Assembly (NCBI RefSeq): GCF_030116705.1
Contig: NZ_JAOTIK010000001.1
Span: 6,228,501 to 6,292,500 of the forward strand
Direction of reading: 5' to 3'
Source: Streptomyces sp. ML-6
Lineage (GTDB): Bacteria > Actinomycetota > Actinomycetes > Streptomycetales > Streptomycetaceae
DNA: 64,000 bases
Shown one piece after another: positions 32,542-41,496 of this stretch (its first letter is position 1; the number at the start of each line of letters is the position of its first letter). The notes under the pieces were generated by a model. It did not search any database, was not told the DNA's origin, and saw nothing but the letters and a program-made list of their open reading frames with translations. The translations under genes and the position numbers were made by a program.

Positions 32542-33261
32542 GTGATCGAGAAGATTCTGCCGTCGGGGGTGGCAGTGGCAGAGGTGTTCTCCGATCTGCC
32601 CGACGCCGTGCTGATGCCCGCCGAGGAGGAACTGGTCCACCGCTACGTGGAGAAGCGGAGGCTGGAGTTCACCACGACGCGCCACTGCGCGCGCCGCGCG
32701 CTCGGGGAGCTGGGCATCGCGCCCGTCCCCATCCTCAAGGGCGAACGCGGCGCCCCGGTCTGGCCGCAGGGCGTGGTCGGCAGCATGACCCACTGCGTGG
32801 GCTACCGTGCCGCCGTCGTGGCGCGCGACGCGGACGTGCTCACCATCGGCATCGACGCCGAGCACAACGCGCCGCTCCCCGACGACGTGCACGACAACAT
32901 CGCGCTGACGACGGAACAGGAGCGCGAGCACGAGCTGCGCCGACGGAACCCGGGCATCCACTGGGACCGGTTGCTGTTCAGCGCGAAGGAGAGCGTCTAC
33001 AAGGCGTGGTTCCCGCTGACCCGCCGTTGGCTGGGTTTCGAGGAGGCCGACATCGTGCTCCACCCGGACGGCGGCTTCACCGCCGAGATCCTGGCCTCCC
33101 GGACGGCGGCGAGGAGCGGTACGAACCCCCGGGCGCCCTTCGGCGAGGTCCCGGAGCCGTCGGCCGGACCGGCGGAGGACCCCTCGGAGTTCCGCGGCCG
33201 GTGGCTGGCCGCGGACGGCCTTCTGGTGACCGCGATCGTCGTGGCGGAGCCGGCCGCCTGA
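32542..33261 (+). CDS. Sfp-type 4'-phosphopantetheinyl transferase
   Basis: A 239-residue enzyme that transfers phosphopantetheine from CoA to carrier-protein serines of polyketide, peptide or fatty acid synthases. The metal-binding motif IGIDAEHN has D105 and E107, and the second motif FSAKESVYKAW has K149, E150 and K154. It begins with an EntD-like leader (LPSGVAVAEVFSDLPDAVLM). GTG 32542 has AAGGGGAG upstream. The C-terminal 50 residues contain a Pro/Ser/Glu insertion. A terminator-like array separates it from the operon before it, and no carrier protein is in the window, so it probably serves synthases elsewhere in the genome. Confidence 0.92.
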   Translation: MIEKILPSGVAVAEVFSDLPDAVLMPAEEELVHRYVEKRRLEFTTTRHCARRALGELGIAPVPILKGERGAPVWPQGVVGSMTHCVGYRAAVVARDADVLTIGIDAEHNAPLPDDVHDNIALTTEQEREHELRRRNPGIHWDRLLFSAKESVYKAWFPLTRRWLGFEEADIVLHPDGGFTAEILASRTAARSGTNPRAPFGEVPEPSAGPAEDPSEFRGRWLAADGLLVTAIVVAEPAA

Positions 33262-33284
33262 GAACCGCCGTCGGACGCCCGCGG

Positions 33285-33315
33285 GAGAGGCCCGGGAGGA
33301 ACCTCGGGCCCTCTC
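33285..33315 (+). terminator. Hairpin after the phosphopantetheinyl transferase gene
   Basis: GAGAGG (33285-33290) pairs with CCTCTC (33310-33315), extended inwards by CCCG/CGGG with one bulge. It lies 24 bp after the stop, without a T-tract. Confidence 0.5.
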
Positions 33316-33350
33316 GTCGGGCGCGCCCCGGTCCCGTAACCTCTCCCCGC

Positions 33351-34484
33351 ATGAACGCAGATCACCGCGGCGAGGGCCGCATGCGCGCACGCGAGGCGGG
33401 CATCCCGCTGCCGGGCGAGCCCGGTCCGTGGAACGCGATCACGGACGTGCCGGGCGTCGAGGTCGGGTACGTCACCCTCGTCGAGGGGGACGACGTGCGG
33501 ACGGGGGTGACCGCGCTCCTGCCGCGCGGCCGGGACGGCGTGGGCACGCCCTGCGCGGCCGGCTGGCACTCGTTCAACGGCAACGGCGAGATGACCGGCA
33601 CCGCCTGGATCGAGGAGAGCGGCTCGCTCGCCGTGCCGGTGGTCATCACCAACACGTACGCGGTCGGCCCCGTGCACCGGGGCGTCGTGGAGTGGGTGCG
33701 CGCCAACTGCGGCGGCATGGCGCCGGAATGGCTGCTGCCGGTGGTCACGGAGACCTGGGACGGCCACCTCAACGACATCCACGGCGCGGCCGTGCGGCCC
33801 GACCACGCGGCGGCGGCGATCGGGGCGGCGGCCTCCGGCCCGGTCGAGGAGGGGTGCGTCGGCGGCGGCACGGGCATGCGCTGCTACGGCTACAAGGGCG
33901 GCTCGGGCACCGCCTCGCGGGTGGTGCGGTACGGGGAGGACCGGTACACCGTCGGCGCCTTCGTCCAGGCCAACTTCGGCGCGCGGCGCGAACTGGTCGT
34001 GGCCGGCGTGCCGGTGGGGCGCGAACTGTCCCCACCGGTGGCGGAGCCGCCCCTCGCGGAGCCCGGCGGGGAACGCCCGGTGCCGCCCGGCGCGGGCTCG
34101 GTGATCGTCGTGGTGGCCACCGACGCCCCGCTGCTGCCCGGACAGTGCAAGGCGCTGGCCCGCCGGGTGACGCTGGGCCTCGCCCGCACCGGCACCACCG
34201 GCAGCCATTTCTCCGGCGACCTCTTCCTGGCCTTCTCCACGGCCAACCCGTCCGCGTTGACCAGTACGTTCCCCGAGAACGACGGCAGCGCGCCGTACGA
34301 GTCGATGCGCTTCGTGCCCTGGGGCCGGATGGACCCCTTCTACGAGGCGGTGGTCGAGTCGGTGGAGGAGGCGGTGCTCAACGTGCTCACCGGGGCCCGG
34401 GCGATGACCGGCCGGGCCGGTCACCACGTTCCGGCGCTCCCGCTGGACCGGACCGCCGAAATCCTGGCGGCTCACGGCCGCTGA
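33351..34484 (+). CDS. P1-family (S58, DmpA-like) N-terminal nucleophile peptidase
   Basis: A 377-residue member of the DmpA/BapA-type aminopeptidases, which self-cleave to expose an N-terminal serine. The family start ITDVPGVEVGYVTL, the oxyanion region NTYAVGPVHRGVVEW and the glycine-rich segment VGGGTGMRCYGYKGGSGTAS around the expected cleavage site are all present, as is GTTGSHFSGDLFLAF near the end. Such enzymes remove N-terminal residues from small peptides or beta-peptides. No signal peptide is seen. The ATG has no Shine-Dalgarno sequence, but TAACCT ends 8 nt upstream, as in leaderless transcripts. It is not tied to either neighbour. Confidence 0.85.
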   Translation: MNADHRGEGRMRAREAGIPLPGEPGPWNAITDVPGVEVGYVTLVEGDDVRTGVTALLPRGRDGVGTPCAAGWHSFNGNGEMTGTAWIEESGSLAVPVVITNTYAVGPVHRGVVEWVRANCGGMAPEWLLPVVTETWDGHLNDIHGAAVRPDHAAAAIGAAASGPVEEGCVGGGTGMRCYGYKGGSGTASRVVRYGEDRYTVGAFVQANFGARRELVVAGVPVGRELSPPVAEPPLAEPGGERPVPPGAGSVIVVVATDAPLLPGQCKALARRVTLGLARTGTTGSHFSGDLFLAFSTANPSALTSTFPENDGSAPYESMRFVPWGRMDPFYEAVVESVEEAVLNVLTGARAMTGRAGHHVPALPLDRTAEILAAHGR

Positions 34485-34574
34485 CCCGGTGGCACGGGCC
34501 CGGCGGGGGGTGCTGCGGCCCCCGCACGGCAGGGGCGCTGGCTCCGTACAGGTTCGTCGGCCATACTGCCCGCC

Positions 34575-35114
34575 GTGGAGCAGCGCATAGATCCGAAGAC
34601 TCAGCCCGGGTACGCCGCAGGGACAGACCCGGCGTACATCCCTGGCCTCACGGCCCCCGCCACCGCCGTGAAGCCGGACACGAGCCAGGAAACGGCCCCG
34701 GGGAAGGAACCGGTGGCGGAGCCGGAAAGGACGGACCCGGAACGGACGGATCCGCAGGACGAGGCCGGTCCCGTCGCGGAGGCCGGCTCCGGGGCCGCCA
34801 CCGAACCGGCGGCGGAGGAAGGGGAGAAGGCGGACGGCCCGGCGTTCGAGGTGAGCGACCGGCGCGGGTCGATCACCGTGGACCGCACCGGCGTCCGGTT
34901 CCGCCTGGACGACCAGGAGGCCGACTTCCGGTGGGACGAGATCGGGGCCGTCGAGGTGAAGACCTCCCGGTTCGGCCGCCGGTTCACCGTCACGGTCCAC
35001 ATGTCGACCCGGCGGTGGTTCAACGCCGAGGTCGAGGCACCGGCCAGGAGCCACCTCAAGAAGTGGGCGGAGGAACTCGACGAGGTCCTGGACGCCTACT
35101 TCGAGGAGTCCTGA
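34575..35114 (+). CDS. Conserved hypothetical protein with C-terminal PH-like domain
   Basis: A 179-residue protein of unknown function. Residues 1-90 are low-complexity Pro/Glu/Thr and probably disordered. Residues 95-179 form a compact beta-rich domain (GSITVDRTGVRFRLDDQEAD, FRWDEIGAVEVKTSRFGRRF) ending in an amphipathic helix (WAEELDEVLDAYFEES), which looks like a PH-type fold. The GTG has no ribosome site, but CATACT ends 7 nt upstream, suggesting a leaderless transcript. The gene converges with the SIS gene over a shared hairpin. Confidence 0.6.
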   Translation: MEQRIDPKTQPGYAAGTDPAYIPGLTAPATAVKPDTSQETAPGKEPVAEPERTDPERTDPQDEAGPVAEAGSGAATEPAAEEGEKADGPAFEVSDRRGSITVDRTGVRFRLDDQEADFRWDEIGAVEVKTSRFGRRFTVTVHMSTRRWFNAEVEAPARSHLKKWAEELDEVLDAYFEES

Positions 35115-35127
35115 GCCCGACGCGCGT

Positions 35128-35157
35128 CCGGAGGGGCCGGTGGCCCGGCCCCTCCGG
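35128..35157. terminator. Bidirectional terminator, 13-bp perfect stem
   Basis: CCGGAGGGGCCGG (35128-35140) and CCGGCCCCTCCGG (35145-35157) form a perfect stem with a TGGC loop between two convergent genes. Confidence 0.8.
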
Positions 35158-35177
35158 GAGCAGGAGAGCCGTGCGGG

Positions 35178-36062
35178 TCAGGACTCGGCGAGCACCACCG
35201 AGCGGGTCAGGTGACGCGGGCTGTCCGGGTCCAGGCCGCGGGCGGCGGCGCGGGCGATCGCCAGGCGCTGGACGCGCACCAGCTCGGCCAGCGGGTCCAG
35301 GCCGCTCTCCACCCACAGGGCGCCGGTCGCCCGCACCTGCTCCGCGAGCCCCTCGGGGGCGGTGCCGAACATCCAGGTCGCGGTGCCGGTGGTGGCGATG
35401 CTGATCGGGCCGTGGCGGTACTCCATCGCGGGGTACGACTCCGTCCAGGACAGCGACGCCTCCTTCATCTTGAGCGCCGCCTCGTTGGCGAGCCCCGCCG
35501 TCCAGCCGCGGCCGAGGAAGGTGAACTGGGTGCACTCCAGCAGGCCCTCGGGCAGCGGCTCGGCCAGGGCGGTCTCCGCGTCCCGGACCACGTCGTCGGT
35601 GTGCAGGCCGAGGTGGGCGCGGAGCAGGGTCAGCAGCGTGGTGGCGAACCGGGTCTGCACGACGGACCGCTCGTCGGCGAAGTCGAGCACGACGACGTCG
35701 TCGGCGGCCGTCATGACCGGGGTGTCCGGGTCGGCGGTGATGGCCACCGTGCGGGTGGCGCCCCGGAGCCGGCCGAGCAGTTCCAGCACCTCGGTCGTGG
35801 TCCCCGAACGGGTGAGGGCGACGACCCGGTCGTAGCCGCGGCCGAACGGGAACTCCGAGGCGGCGAAGGCGTCGGACTCGCCCTGCCCGGACCCCTCGCG
35901 GAGCGCGGCGTACGCCTGGGCCATGTAGAACGAGGTGCCGCAGCCGACGACCGCGATGCGCTCGCCGGTGGCGGGCAGCGCGCCCGCGTCGGTCCGGGCC
36001 AGCTCGGCGGCACGGCGCCAGCACTCCGGCTGACTGGCGGTCTCGGTCTCGACAAAAGACAC
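35178..36062 (-). CDS. SIS-domain sugar isomerase/deaminase-like protein
   Basis: A 294-residue protein with two SIS domains like the isomerase half of GlmS or AgaS/FrlB deglycases. IAVVGCGTSFYMAQA and VVALTRSGTTTEVLE are the sugar-phosphate-binding loops of the first domain; SYPAMEYRHGPIS carries the conserved E and H of the second. It should act on a phosphorylated keto or amino sugar. The GTG at 36060-36062 is chosen because an upstream extension would cross the divergent promoter region. The divergent DeoR gene 185 bp away and the Gfo/Idh gene downstream of it suggest a small sugar or amino sugar catabolic locus. Confidence 0.82.
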   Translation of the reverse strand: MSFVETETASQPECWRRAAELARTDAGALPATGERIAVVGCGTSFYMAQAYAALREGSGQGESDAFAASEFPFGRGYDRVVALTRSGTTTEVLELLGRLRGATRTVAITADPDTPVMTAADDVVVLDFADERSVVQTRFATTLLTLLRAHLGLHTDDVVRDAETALAEPLPEGLLECTQFTFLGRGWTAGLANEAALKMKEASLSWTESYPAMEYRHGPISIATTGTATWMFGTAPEGLAEQVRATGALWVESGLDPLAELVRVQRLAIARAAARGLDPDSPRHLTRSVVLAES

Positions 36063-36092
36063 GTCTGCACTCCGTACTTGTAGTGGATGCTC

Positions 36093-36136
36093 GTTTGCGC
36101 ACGTTACACGCGCTGTACGAACATCTTCAAGCAAAC
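36093..36136. promoter_or_regulatory. Divergent SIS / DeoR control region
   Basis: The 184-bp gap has GTTTGC at 36093-36098 and its complement GCAAAC at 36131-36136, 32 bp apart. Both lie in similar contexts (CGTTTGCGCAC and, on the other strand, TGTTTGCTTGA). DeoR-type repressors often bind such spaced motifs. Assignment is by position only. Confidence 0.4.
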
Positions 36137-36246
36137 AGTGTGCAGGATGCTTGACTGGACGGGGCCTTGTGCGACGCTTGCGCGTGTCCGGCGACCGTAT
36201 CCAAGGGGATGGGTGCCTGAAGGCCGGGCCGGTGAGGAGAGTTCTC

Positions 36247-37047
36247 TTGTCCAGGGATGCCCGGTGGAACGCGCTGCTGGAACTCGTCGGCAAGAACGGC
36301 CGGGTGGAGGTCGAGGACGCGGCCGCCACCCTGGACGTCTCGGCCGCGACCATCCGCCGCGACCTGGACCAGCTCGCCGAGCAGCAACTGCTCACCCGTA
36401 CCCGCGGCGGCGCGGTGGCGCACGGCGTCAGCTACGAGCTCGCCCTGCGCTACAAGACCGGCCGCCACGCCCCGGAGAAGCAGGCCATCGGCCGCGCGGT
36501 CTCCGAACTGGTGGCGGTCGGCGAAGTGGTGGGGCTGACCGGCGGCACGACGCTGACCGAGGTGGCCCGTTCGCTGGCGATGCGCTCCGACATCGTGGGC
36601 GAGGGCGCCATGGGGGCGGGCGGCCAGCCGACGCTGACCGTCGTCACCAACGCACTCAACATCGCCAACGAGCTGGTGATCCGCCCGCAGATCAAGATCG
36701 TGGTGACCGGCGGGGTGGCCAGGCCGCAGTCGTACGAACTGACGGGCCCGCTGGCCAGCGGGGTGCTGGGCGAGATCACCCTGGACGTCGCCGTGCTGGG
36801 CGTCAACGCGATCGACACCGAGCGCGGCGCGTACGTGCACCACGAGGGCGAGGCCAGCATCAACCGGCTGCTCGCCCAGCAGGCGCAACGGGTGGTCGTG
36901 GCCGCCGACTCCTCGAAGATCGGCAAGCGGGCCTTCGCCCGGGTCTGCGACCTGGGGCAGGTCGATTTCCTGGTCACCGACAAGGGGATCGCGCCCGAGG
37001 CGGCCGCCCGCTTCACGGAGGCCGGGGTCACGGTCGTCGCGGTCTGA
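36247..37047 (+). CDS. DeoR/GlpR-family transcriptional regulator
   Basis: A 266-residue regulator. The N-terminal winged helix contains RVEVEDAAATLDVSAATIRR with the DeoR signature, and the C-terminal DeoRC sensor domain has VVGLTGGTTLTEVARSL, VVTNALNIANEL and VVVAADSSKIGKRAF, the loops that bind a phosphorylated sugar. TTG 36247 is preferred, with GAGGAGA 6 nt upstream and the family start LSRDARWNALLELV directly after; GTG 36232 is the alternative. It probably controls the divergent SIS gene, itself and perhaps the following Gfo/Idh gene. Confidence 0.9.
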   Translation: MSRDARWNALLELVGKNGRVEVEDAAATLDVSAATIRRDLDQLAEQQLLTRTRGGAVAHGVSYELALRYKTGRHAPEKQAIGRAVSELVAVGEVVGLTGGTTLTEVARSLAMRSDIVGEGAMGAGGQPTLTVVTNALNIANELVIRPQIKIVVTGGVARPQSYELTGPLASGVLGEITLDVAVLGVNAIDTERGAYVHHEGEASINRLLAQQAQRVVVAADSSKIGKRAFARVCDLGQVDFLVTDKGIAPEAAARFTEAGVTVVAV

Positions 37048-37063
37048 AACGACGGCCGTCCGG

Positions 37064-37110
37064 CGGTGGGCGGACATCCCGGGGCCCGGGGTGCCCGCCC
37101 ACCGTTTTTT
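37064..37110 (+). terminator. Intrinsic terminator after the DeoR gene
   Basis: CGGTGGGCGG (37064-37073) pairs with CCGCCCACCG (37095-37104), with an inner CCCGGG/CCCGGG-type extension, followed by six T at 37105-37110. Confidence 0.85.
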
Positions 37111-37133
37111 CGCGCGCACGGCCCGTGCTGCAG

Positions 37134-37220
37134 GGTCTGCGCCGTACGGGCCCGTGCCGCACGGTCTGCGCCGTACGGGCCCGTGCCGCACGGTCTGCGC
37201 CGCATGGTCCGTGCTGCGCG
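37134..37220 (+). repeat. 29-bp tandem repeats between the DeoR and Gfo/Idh genes
   Basis: Two perfect 29-bp units (37134-37162, 37163-37191) beginning GGTCTGCGCCGTACGGG, and a third degenerate unit (37192-37220); related sequence extends back to 37113. No gene is seen in 37048-37393, which apart from this holds the terminator and the promoter of the next gene. Confidence 0.8.
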
Positions 37221-37393
37221 TGCTGTGCGCATTGAACAGCACATCGTTGCCCATTCGTGTTTGATAAGACCGAGAAATGAGCAACTCTTGCCATCGGTGT
37301 GCGCCGTCGTGAACTATGAACCCGTCCCGTACGGACCCGCCCGCCCCACGGCGCGGACCTCGCACCACCAGTACAGACAGAGAAGGGACCACC

Positions 37394-38575
37394 GTGTCAG
37401 ACCTGCGACTCGGCGTCATCGGGCTCGGCCTGCGCCGTTCCATCGCGACCTCCGCCCACCACCCCGGACAGGGGTCGGCGATCACCGCCGTCTGCGACCT
37501 CGACCCCGAGGTGCGGCGGCGCGAGGCCGAGCAGTTCGGCACCGACGTCGCGGTCGAGGACTACAGGCTGCTCCTCGACCGGGACGACCTCGACGCGATC
37601 ATTGTCGCCACCCCCGACGACACCCACGAGACCATCGCCGTCGACGCGTTGCGGGCCGGCAAGCCGGTCTTCGTCGAGAAGCCGCTCGGCATCACCGTCG
37701 AGAGCTGCGACAACATCCTGCGCGCCGCGTACGAGACCGGGACCAGGCTGTACGTCGGACACAACATGCGCCACATGGGCGTGGTGCGGCTGATGCGCGA
37801 CATCATCGCCCGCGGCGACATCGGCGAGCCCCGGACGGTCTGGGTGCGCCACTTCGTCGGCTACGGCGGCGACTACTACTTCAAGGACTGGCACGCCGAC
37901 CGGACCCGCACCACCGGCCTGCTGCTCCAGAAGGCCGCCCACGACATCGACGTCCTGCACTGGCTGGCCGGCGGCTACACCCGTCGCGTCAACGCGCTCG
38001 GCGACCTCCTCGTCTACGGCGACCTGCCGCGCCGCGAGCCGGACACCCCGCGCCCGGAGAACTGGCTGCGCGAGTTCGACTGGCCGCCGACGGCCCGCAA
38101 GGACCTGCACCACGTCGTGGACGTCGAGGACGTCTCGGTGATGAACATGCAGCTCGACAACGGCGTCGTGGCCGCCTACCAGCAGTGCCACTTCACCCCC
38201 GACTACTGGCGCAACTACACGGTCATCGGCACCGAGGGCCGGCTGGAGAACTTCGGCGACGGCCCCGGCGACGAGGTCAGGGTCTGGAACTCCGGCCCCA
38301 GCGGATACCGCCGCGACGCCGACATCACCTACCGGGTGCCGGACGCGGGCGGTTCGCACGGCGGCGGGGACACCCGGATCATGCGGGAGTTCTGCCGGTT
38401 CGTGCGCGAGGGCGGCGTCACCGACACCTCGCCGGTCGCCGCCCGGATGAGCGTCGCGGCCGGTGTGCTCGCGACCCGCTCCCTGCGCGAGGGCGGTGTG
38501 CCGTACGAGGTGCCCGCCCTCGACCCGGAGCTGATTGCCTACTTCGAGGGCGGCCAGGTCCGCCGGACGGCGTAG
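37394..38575 (+). CDS. Gfo/Idh/MocA-family oxidoreductase
   Basis: A 393-residue NAD(P)-dependent dehydrogenase. The Rossmann start is LRLGVIGLGLRRSIATSAHH, followed by VIVATPDDTHETI-type sequence (IIVATPDDTHETI) and VFVEKPLGIT with the EKP lysine. KAAHDIDVLHWLAGG in the C-terminal domain supplies the conserved D and H. Such enzymes oxidise sugars, inositols or their derivatives. GTG 37394 has AGAAGGGA upstream. It follows the DeoR gene but is separated from it by a terminator and repeats, so it has its own promoter. A role in the sugar pathway of the SIS gene is inferred from closeness. Confidence 0.85.
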   Translation: MSDLRLGVIGLGLRRSIATSAHHPGQGSAITAVCDLDPEVRRREAEQFGTDVAVEDYRLLLDRDDLDAIIVATPDDTHETIAVDALRAGKPVFVEKPLGITVESCDNILRAAYETGTRLYVGHNMRHMGVVRLMRDIIARGDIGEPRTVWVRHFVGYGGDYYFKDWHADRTRTTGLLLQKAAHDIDVLHWLAGGYTRRVNALGDLLVYGDLPRREPDTPRPENWLREFDWPPTARKDLHHVVDVEDVSVMNMQLDNGVVAAYQQCHFTPDYWRNYTVIGTEGRLENFGDGPGDEVRVWNSGPSGYRRDADITYRVPDAGGSHGGGDTRIMREFCRFVREGGVTDTSPVAARMSVAAGVLATRSLREGGVPYEVPALDPELIAYFEGGQVRRTA

Positions 38576-39027
38576 CACCCGCGCCGGTCCGCTGGTGCGC
38601 CGGTCCGGCCGTGCACCGGTCCGATGGCGCGCCGGTCCGTGCGCCGCTCCGTGCGGGGACGTTTTGGAGCGGCGCCTCCGGGCCGGCGCCTCCGGGCCGG
38701 TGCCTCCGGCCCGGAGCCTTCCGGCGCCACCGCGAGAATCTGCCGCCACGAAGATCTTCGGACAGTCGTTTTCGGCCATGCTCGGTGGGTAATCGGCTTG
38801 TTCCGGTTTGGTGGCTCCGTGAGGGATGTCCGTCTCAGCGCGTGACATCGTCGGGTTAAATGACATGAATTGACTGAAATGTGGCATGCAGGGATGCGGG
38901 GTGTCGATTCCGCAGGGTTACCACCGCCGTACCGATGGGCGAAATGAAGGGTGATTTCAGGCCAACGGAATAGGTCAGTGGCCGAGTTCGAACGCGTGGC
39001 CGGATCGGGGTGGGCATAATCGCGTGC
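38576..39027. other. 450-bp intergenic region with low-complexity repeats and a palindrome
   Basis: No gene is seen. 38580-38710 consists of repeated GCCGGTCCG and GGGCCGGCGCCTCC motifs. CGAAGATCTTCG at 38749-38760 is a perfect 12-bp palindrome. The last 200 bp are AT-richer. CATAAT at 39015-39020 lies 7 nt before the next ATG and looks like the -10 of a leaderless transcript. Confidence 0.5.
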
Positions 39028-40029
39028 ATGTCGATCACGGGCGGGGACGTCGTTGACCTGGGGCAGGGCCTGTACGCATGGCTACCGCCGAAACGGGGCT
39101 GGGGGCTGGCGAACTGCGGCCTCCTCGTCTCGCCCTGCGGCGCGCTCTGGATCGACACCCCGTACGACCCCGCGCTGGCCGGGCAGTTCCTGGCCGAGTC
39201 CACGAAGCGGCTGCCCGAGGGTGTCCACGTCGACCGGGTGATCGTCACCCATGCGAACGGCGACCACTTCTGGGGCGCGGGGGTGCTCCCGGACGCGGAG
39301 ATCATCGTGACCCGCGAGGCCCGGGAGCACATCCACTACGACCCCACGCCGAAGCAGCAGCACGCCCTCGTCACCGCGGGCGACCGGAACACGCCGCTCG
39401 GGGACTACCTCGCCCGCCACTTCGGCGTCTTCGACTGGTCGGACACCGAACCGGTCGTGCCGACCACGTACTTCACCGGGGAACTCGAACTGACCCTGGG
39501 CGACTACCCCGTCCGGATCTCCTCGCTGCCGCCCGCGCACACCGCCGGTGACCTGATCGTCCATCTGCCGGTGCAGGACACCGTGTTCAGCGGCGACGTC
39601 ATCTTCTCGTCCACCCCGGAGCGGCCCGGCGACCACCCGGTGCACTGGGCGGGCCCGATCGACAACGTGATCTCGGCCTGCGAGCAGGTGCTGGCCACCG
39701 GCGCCGGAACCATCGTTCCCGGCCACGGCCCGGTCCTCGACCGGCCCGGGGTGCGCGACCACATCGTGTACCTGGAGTACGTGCGCGAGCGCGCCCACGC
39801 CTTCCACGCAGCCGGTGTCCCCTCCGTCGAGGCGGCCCGCCGGATCATCGGCGAGGGCCGCCACCCGGAACTCGGCCTTCCCGAGCGGCTGGTGGTGACC
39901 GTCGGCAGCGAGTACCGGCACCTGGACGGCTCCGGACTGCCCGGCGTGCTCGAAGTGATGACCGATGTCGCCGTGGTGGCCCGGGAGACGGAGCGGACCC
40001 CGCGGCGGGCGGCCCCGGCGCAACAGTAG
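39028..40029 (+). CDS. Metallo-beta-lactamase-fold hydrolase
   Basis: A 333-residue MBL-fold protein. The first metal motif is VIVTHANGDHFWGAG, where the second histidine of the usual HxHxDH is asparagine, as in one subgroup of the family. Later ligands are the histidine in LPPAHTAGD, the aspartate in VFSGDVIF and the histidine in IVPGHGPV. The enzyme could be a lactonase, esterase or thioesterase-like hydrolase. ATG 39028 is chosen over GTG 39010 because CATAAT sits 7 nt upstream. It precedes the conservon by 69 bp, but no functional link is known. Confidence 0.82.
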   Translation: MSITGGDVVDLGQGLYAWLPPKRGWGLANCGLLVSPCGALWIDTPYDPALAGQFLAESTKRLPEGVHVDRVIVTHANGDHFWGAGVLPDAEIIVTREAREHIHYDPTPKQQHALVTAGDRNTPLGDYLARHFGVFDWSDTEPVVPTTYFTGELELTLGDYPVRISSLPPAHTAGDLIVHLPVQDTVFSGDVIFSSTPERPGDHPVHWAGPIDNVISACEQVLATGAGTIVPGHGPVLDRPGVRDHIVYLEYVRERAHAFHAAGVPSVEAARRIIGEGRHPELGLPERLVVTVGSEYRHLDGSGLPGVLEVMTDVAVVARETERTPRRAAPAQQ

Positions 40030-40098
40030 GCAGCAGGCGGAGCTTCGGCCGTCGCTCGGGCCGGACGACCGATCCGACGACAGGAATGCGGTGACGGC

Positions 40099-41496
40099 AT
40101 GGGATGGATAGTGGCGGTGATCGCCGTCGCCGCTGCCGTGGCGGCGATGGCGCGGGCGCAGAACGCGGCCCGCGCCGAGTACACGGCCCTGGGCCGGGTC
40201 GAGGTGGCCGAGCGCCAGGCGAAGGCGGCCGAGGCCCGCACCGCGGCCCTCACCGAGGAGATCCGCCAACTGGCCCGCAAGCGGATACCCGCCGTCGCGC
40301 TCTCCCTCTCCCACCCCACCGCCCAGGTCCCCGGACTGCGGGAGGCGGCCGAGATCGACGGCGAGGCGGCCCGGCTGCTCGCCGAGTCGGTGCAGGCGGC
40401 CCGCGCGGCCGTCCTGGAGGAGCGCGGACGCGTCGACGCCGCCGCCCGCGCGGCGATGCGCGGCACCTCCGCCAAGATCCAGTCCCTGCTCAACCAGTCC
40501 CAGCAACTGCTGCACGAGCTCCAGCACGAGTACGACGACCCGCGCATCCTGCAACTGGACTTCCGCAACGAACTGGCCCTGCGGCGCACCCAGGCCACCG
40601 CCGTGCTCTGCGACGCCTGGCCGGGCCTCGCCCGCCAGAACTCGCCGCTCGTCGAGATCGTCCTCGGAGCCCAGTCACGGGTCGCCGGCTACGAACGCGT
40701 GAAGGTCGCCAACCACCTGCGCGACGAACGGCTCGCCCTGGTCGCCCGCGCCGCCGAACCCCTCGCCATCGCGCTCGCGGAACTCCTGGCCAACGCCACC
40801 GCCTACTCGCACCCCGACACCGACGTCCAGGTCACCCTCCAGCAGAGCGGCGGCCGCGGCGCCTTCCTGATGGTCGACGATGCGGGCATCGGCATGGACG
40901 ACGACGCGCTCGACCGGGCCCGCACCCTGCTGGCGGGGCCGGACGAGGTCCTCCTGACCGAGCTGGGCGACCCGCCGCAGACCGGCTTCGCCGTCGTCGG
41001 CCGACTGGTGGCGCAGTACGGCTTCGACTGCCACATCGAGGCGTCGCCGTTCGGCGGGATGCGCACGATGCTGCGCGTCCCCGCCCACCTGCTGACCGTG
41101 CTGGAGAACGACCGCACCCTCTCCATCCTCGCCCCCGAACCGGTGCGCGCACCGGCGCCCGCCGTGCCCGCCGCCCCCGCGGTCACCCCCGCCGTTCCCG
41201 TCCCGGCCGAGCAGGAGCCCGTACCCGTGTCGCAACCCGCCGCCGGGCCCGCCACCGGACTGCCCAGCCGCCGCCGTCGCGCCCCGCGCCCGGCCCCGGC
41301 CCGGCCCGCGCCCGCCGAACAGGGCCGCGAACAGGCGCCCCGTACGCCCGAGCAGGCCGGGGCCTCCTGGGCGGCGCTCCAGCAGGGCACCCTCAACGGC
41401 AGGAGCCTCGCGGACCGGTCATCCGCACCGGCTCCGGACCGCGACCGCCAGGACGACCACGACCACCAGAACGACCAAGGAGACGACAAGCCGTGA
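40099..41496 (+). CDS. cvnA: Conservon sensor-kinase-like protein CvnA
   Basis: A 465-residue protein with one N-terminal membrane helix (WIVAVIAVAAAVAAMA), a coiled coil to about residue 190, and a histidine-kinase-type ATPase domain: N box ELLANATAYSHPD and G box VDDAGIGMDDD. No phosphoacceptor histidine region is evident. After residue 350 it is Pro/Ala-rich. CvnA-type proteins sit at the membrane and work with CvnB-D in a complex likened to eukaryotic G-protein signalling. The stop overlaps the cvnB start as GTGA. Confidence 0.88.
   Translation: MGWIVAVIAVAAAVAAMARAQNAARAEYTALGRVEVAERQAKAAEARTAALTEEIRQLARKRIPAVALSLSHPTAQVPGLREAAEIDGEAARLLAESVQAARAAVLEERGRVDAAARAAMRGTSAKIQSLLNQSQQLLHELQHEYDDPRILQLDFRNELALRRTQATAVLCDAWPGLARQNSPLVEIVLGAQSRVAGYERVKVANHLRDERLALVARAAEPLAIALAELLANATAYSHPDTDVQVTLQQSGGRGAFLMVDDAGIGMDDDALDRARTLLAGPDEVLLTELGDPPQTGFAVVGRLVAQYGFDCHIEASPFGGMRTMLRVPAHLLTVLENDRTLSILAPEPVRAPAPAVPAAPAVTPAVPVPAEQEPVPVSQPAAGPATGLPSRRRRAPRPAPARPAPAEQGREQAPRTPEQAGASWAALQQGTLNGRSLADRSSAPAPDRDRQDDHDHQNDQGDDKP

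Noticed and set aside
32542..33261. Phosphopantetheinyl transferase as part of the five-gene operon
   Set aside because: A hairpin array and a 435-bp gap separate them, and the operon has no carrier protein to modify.
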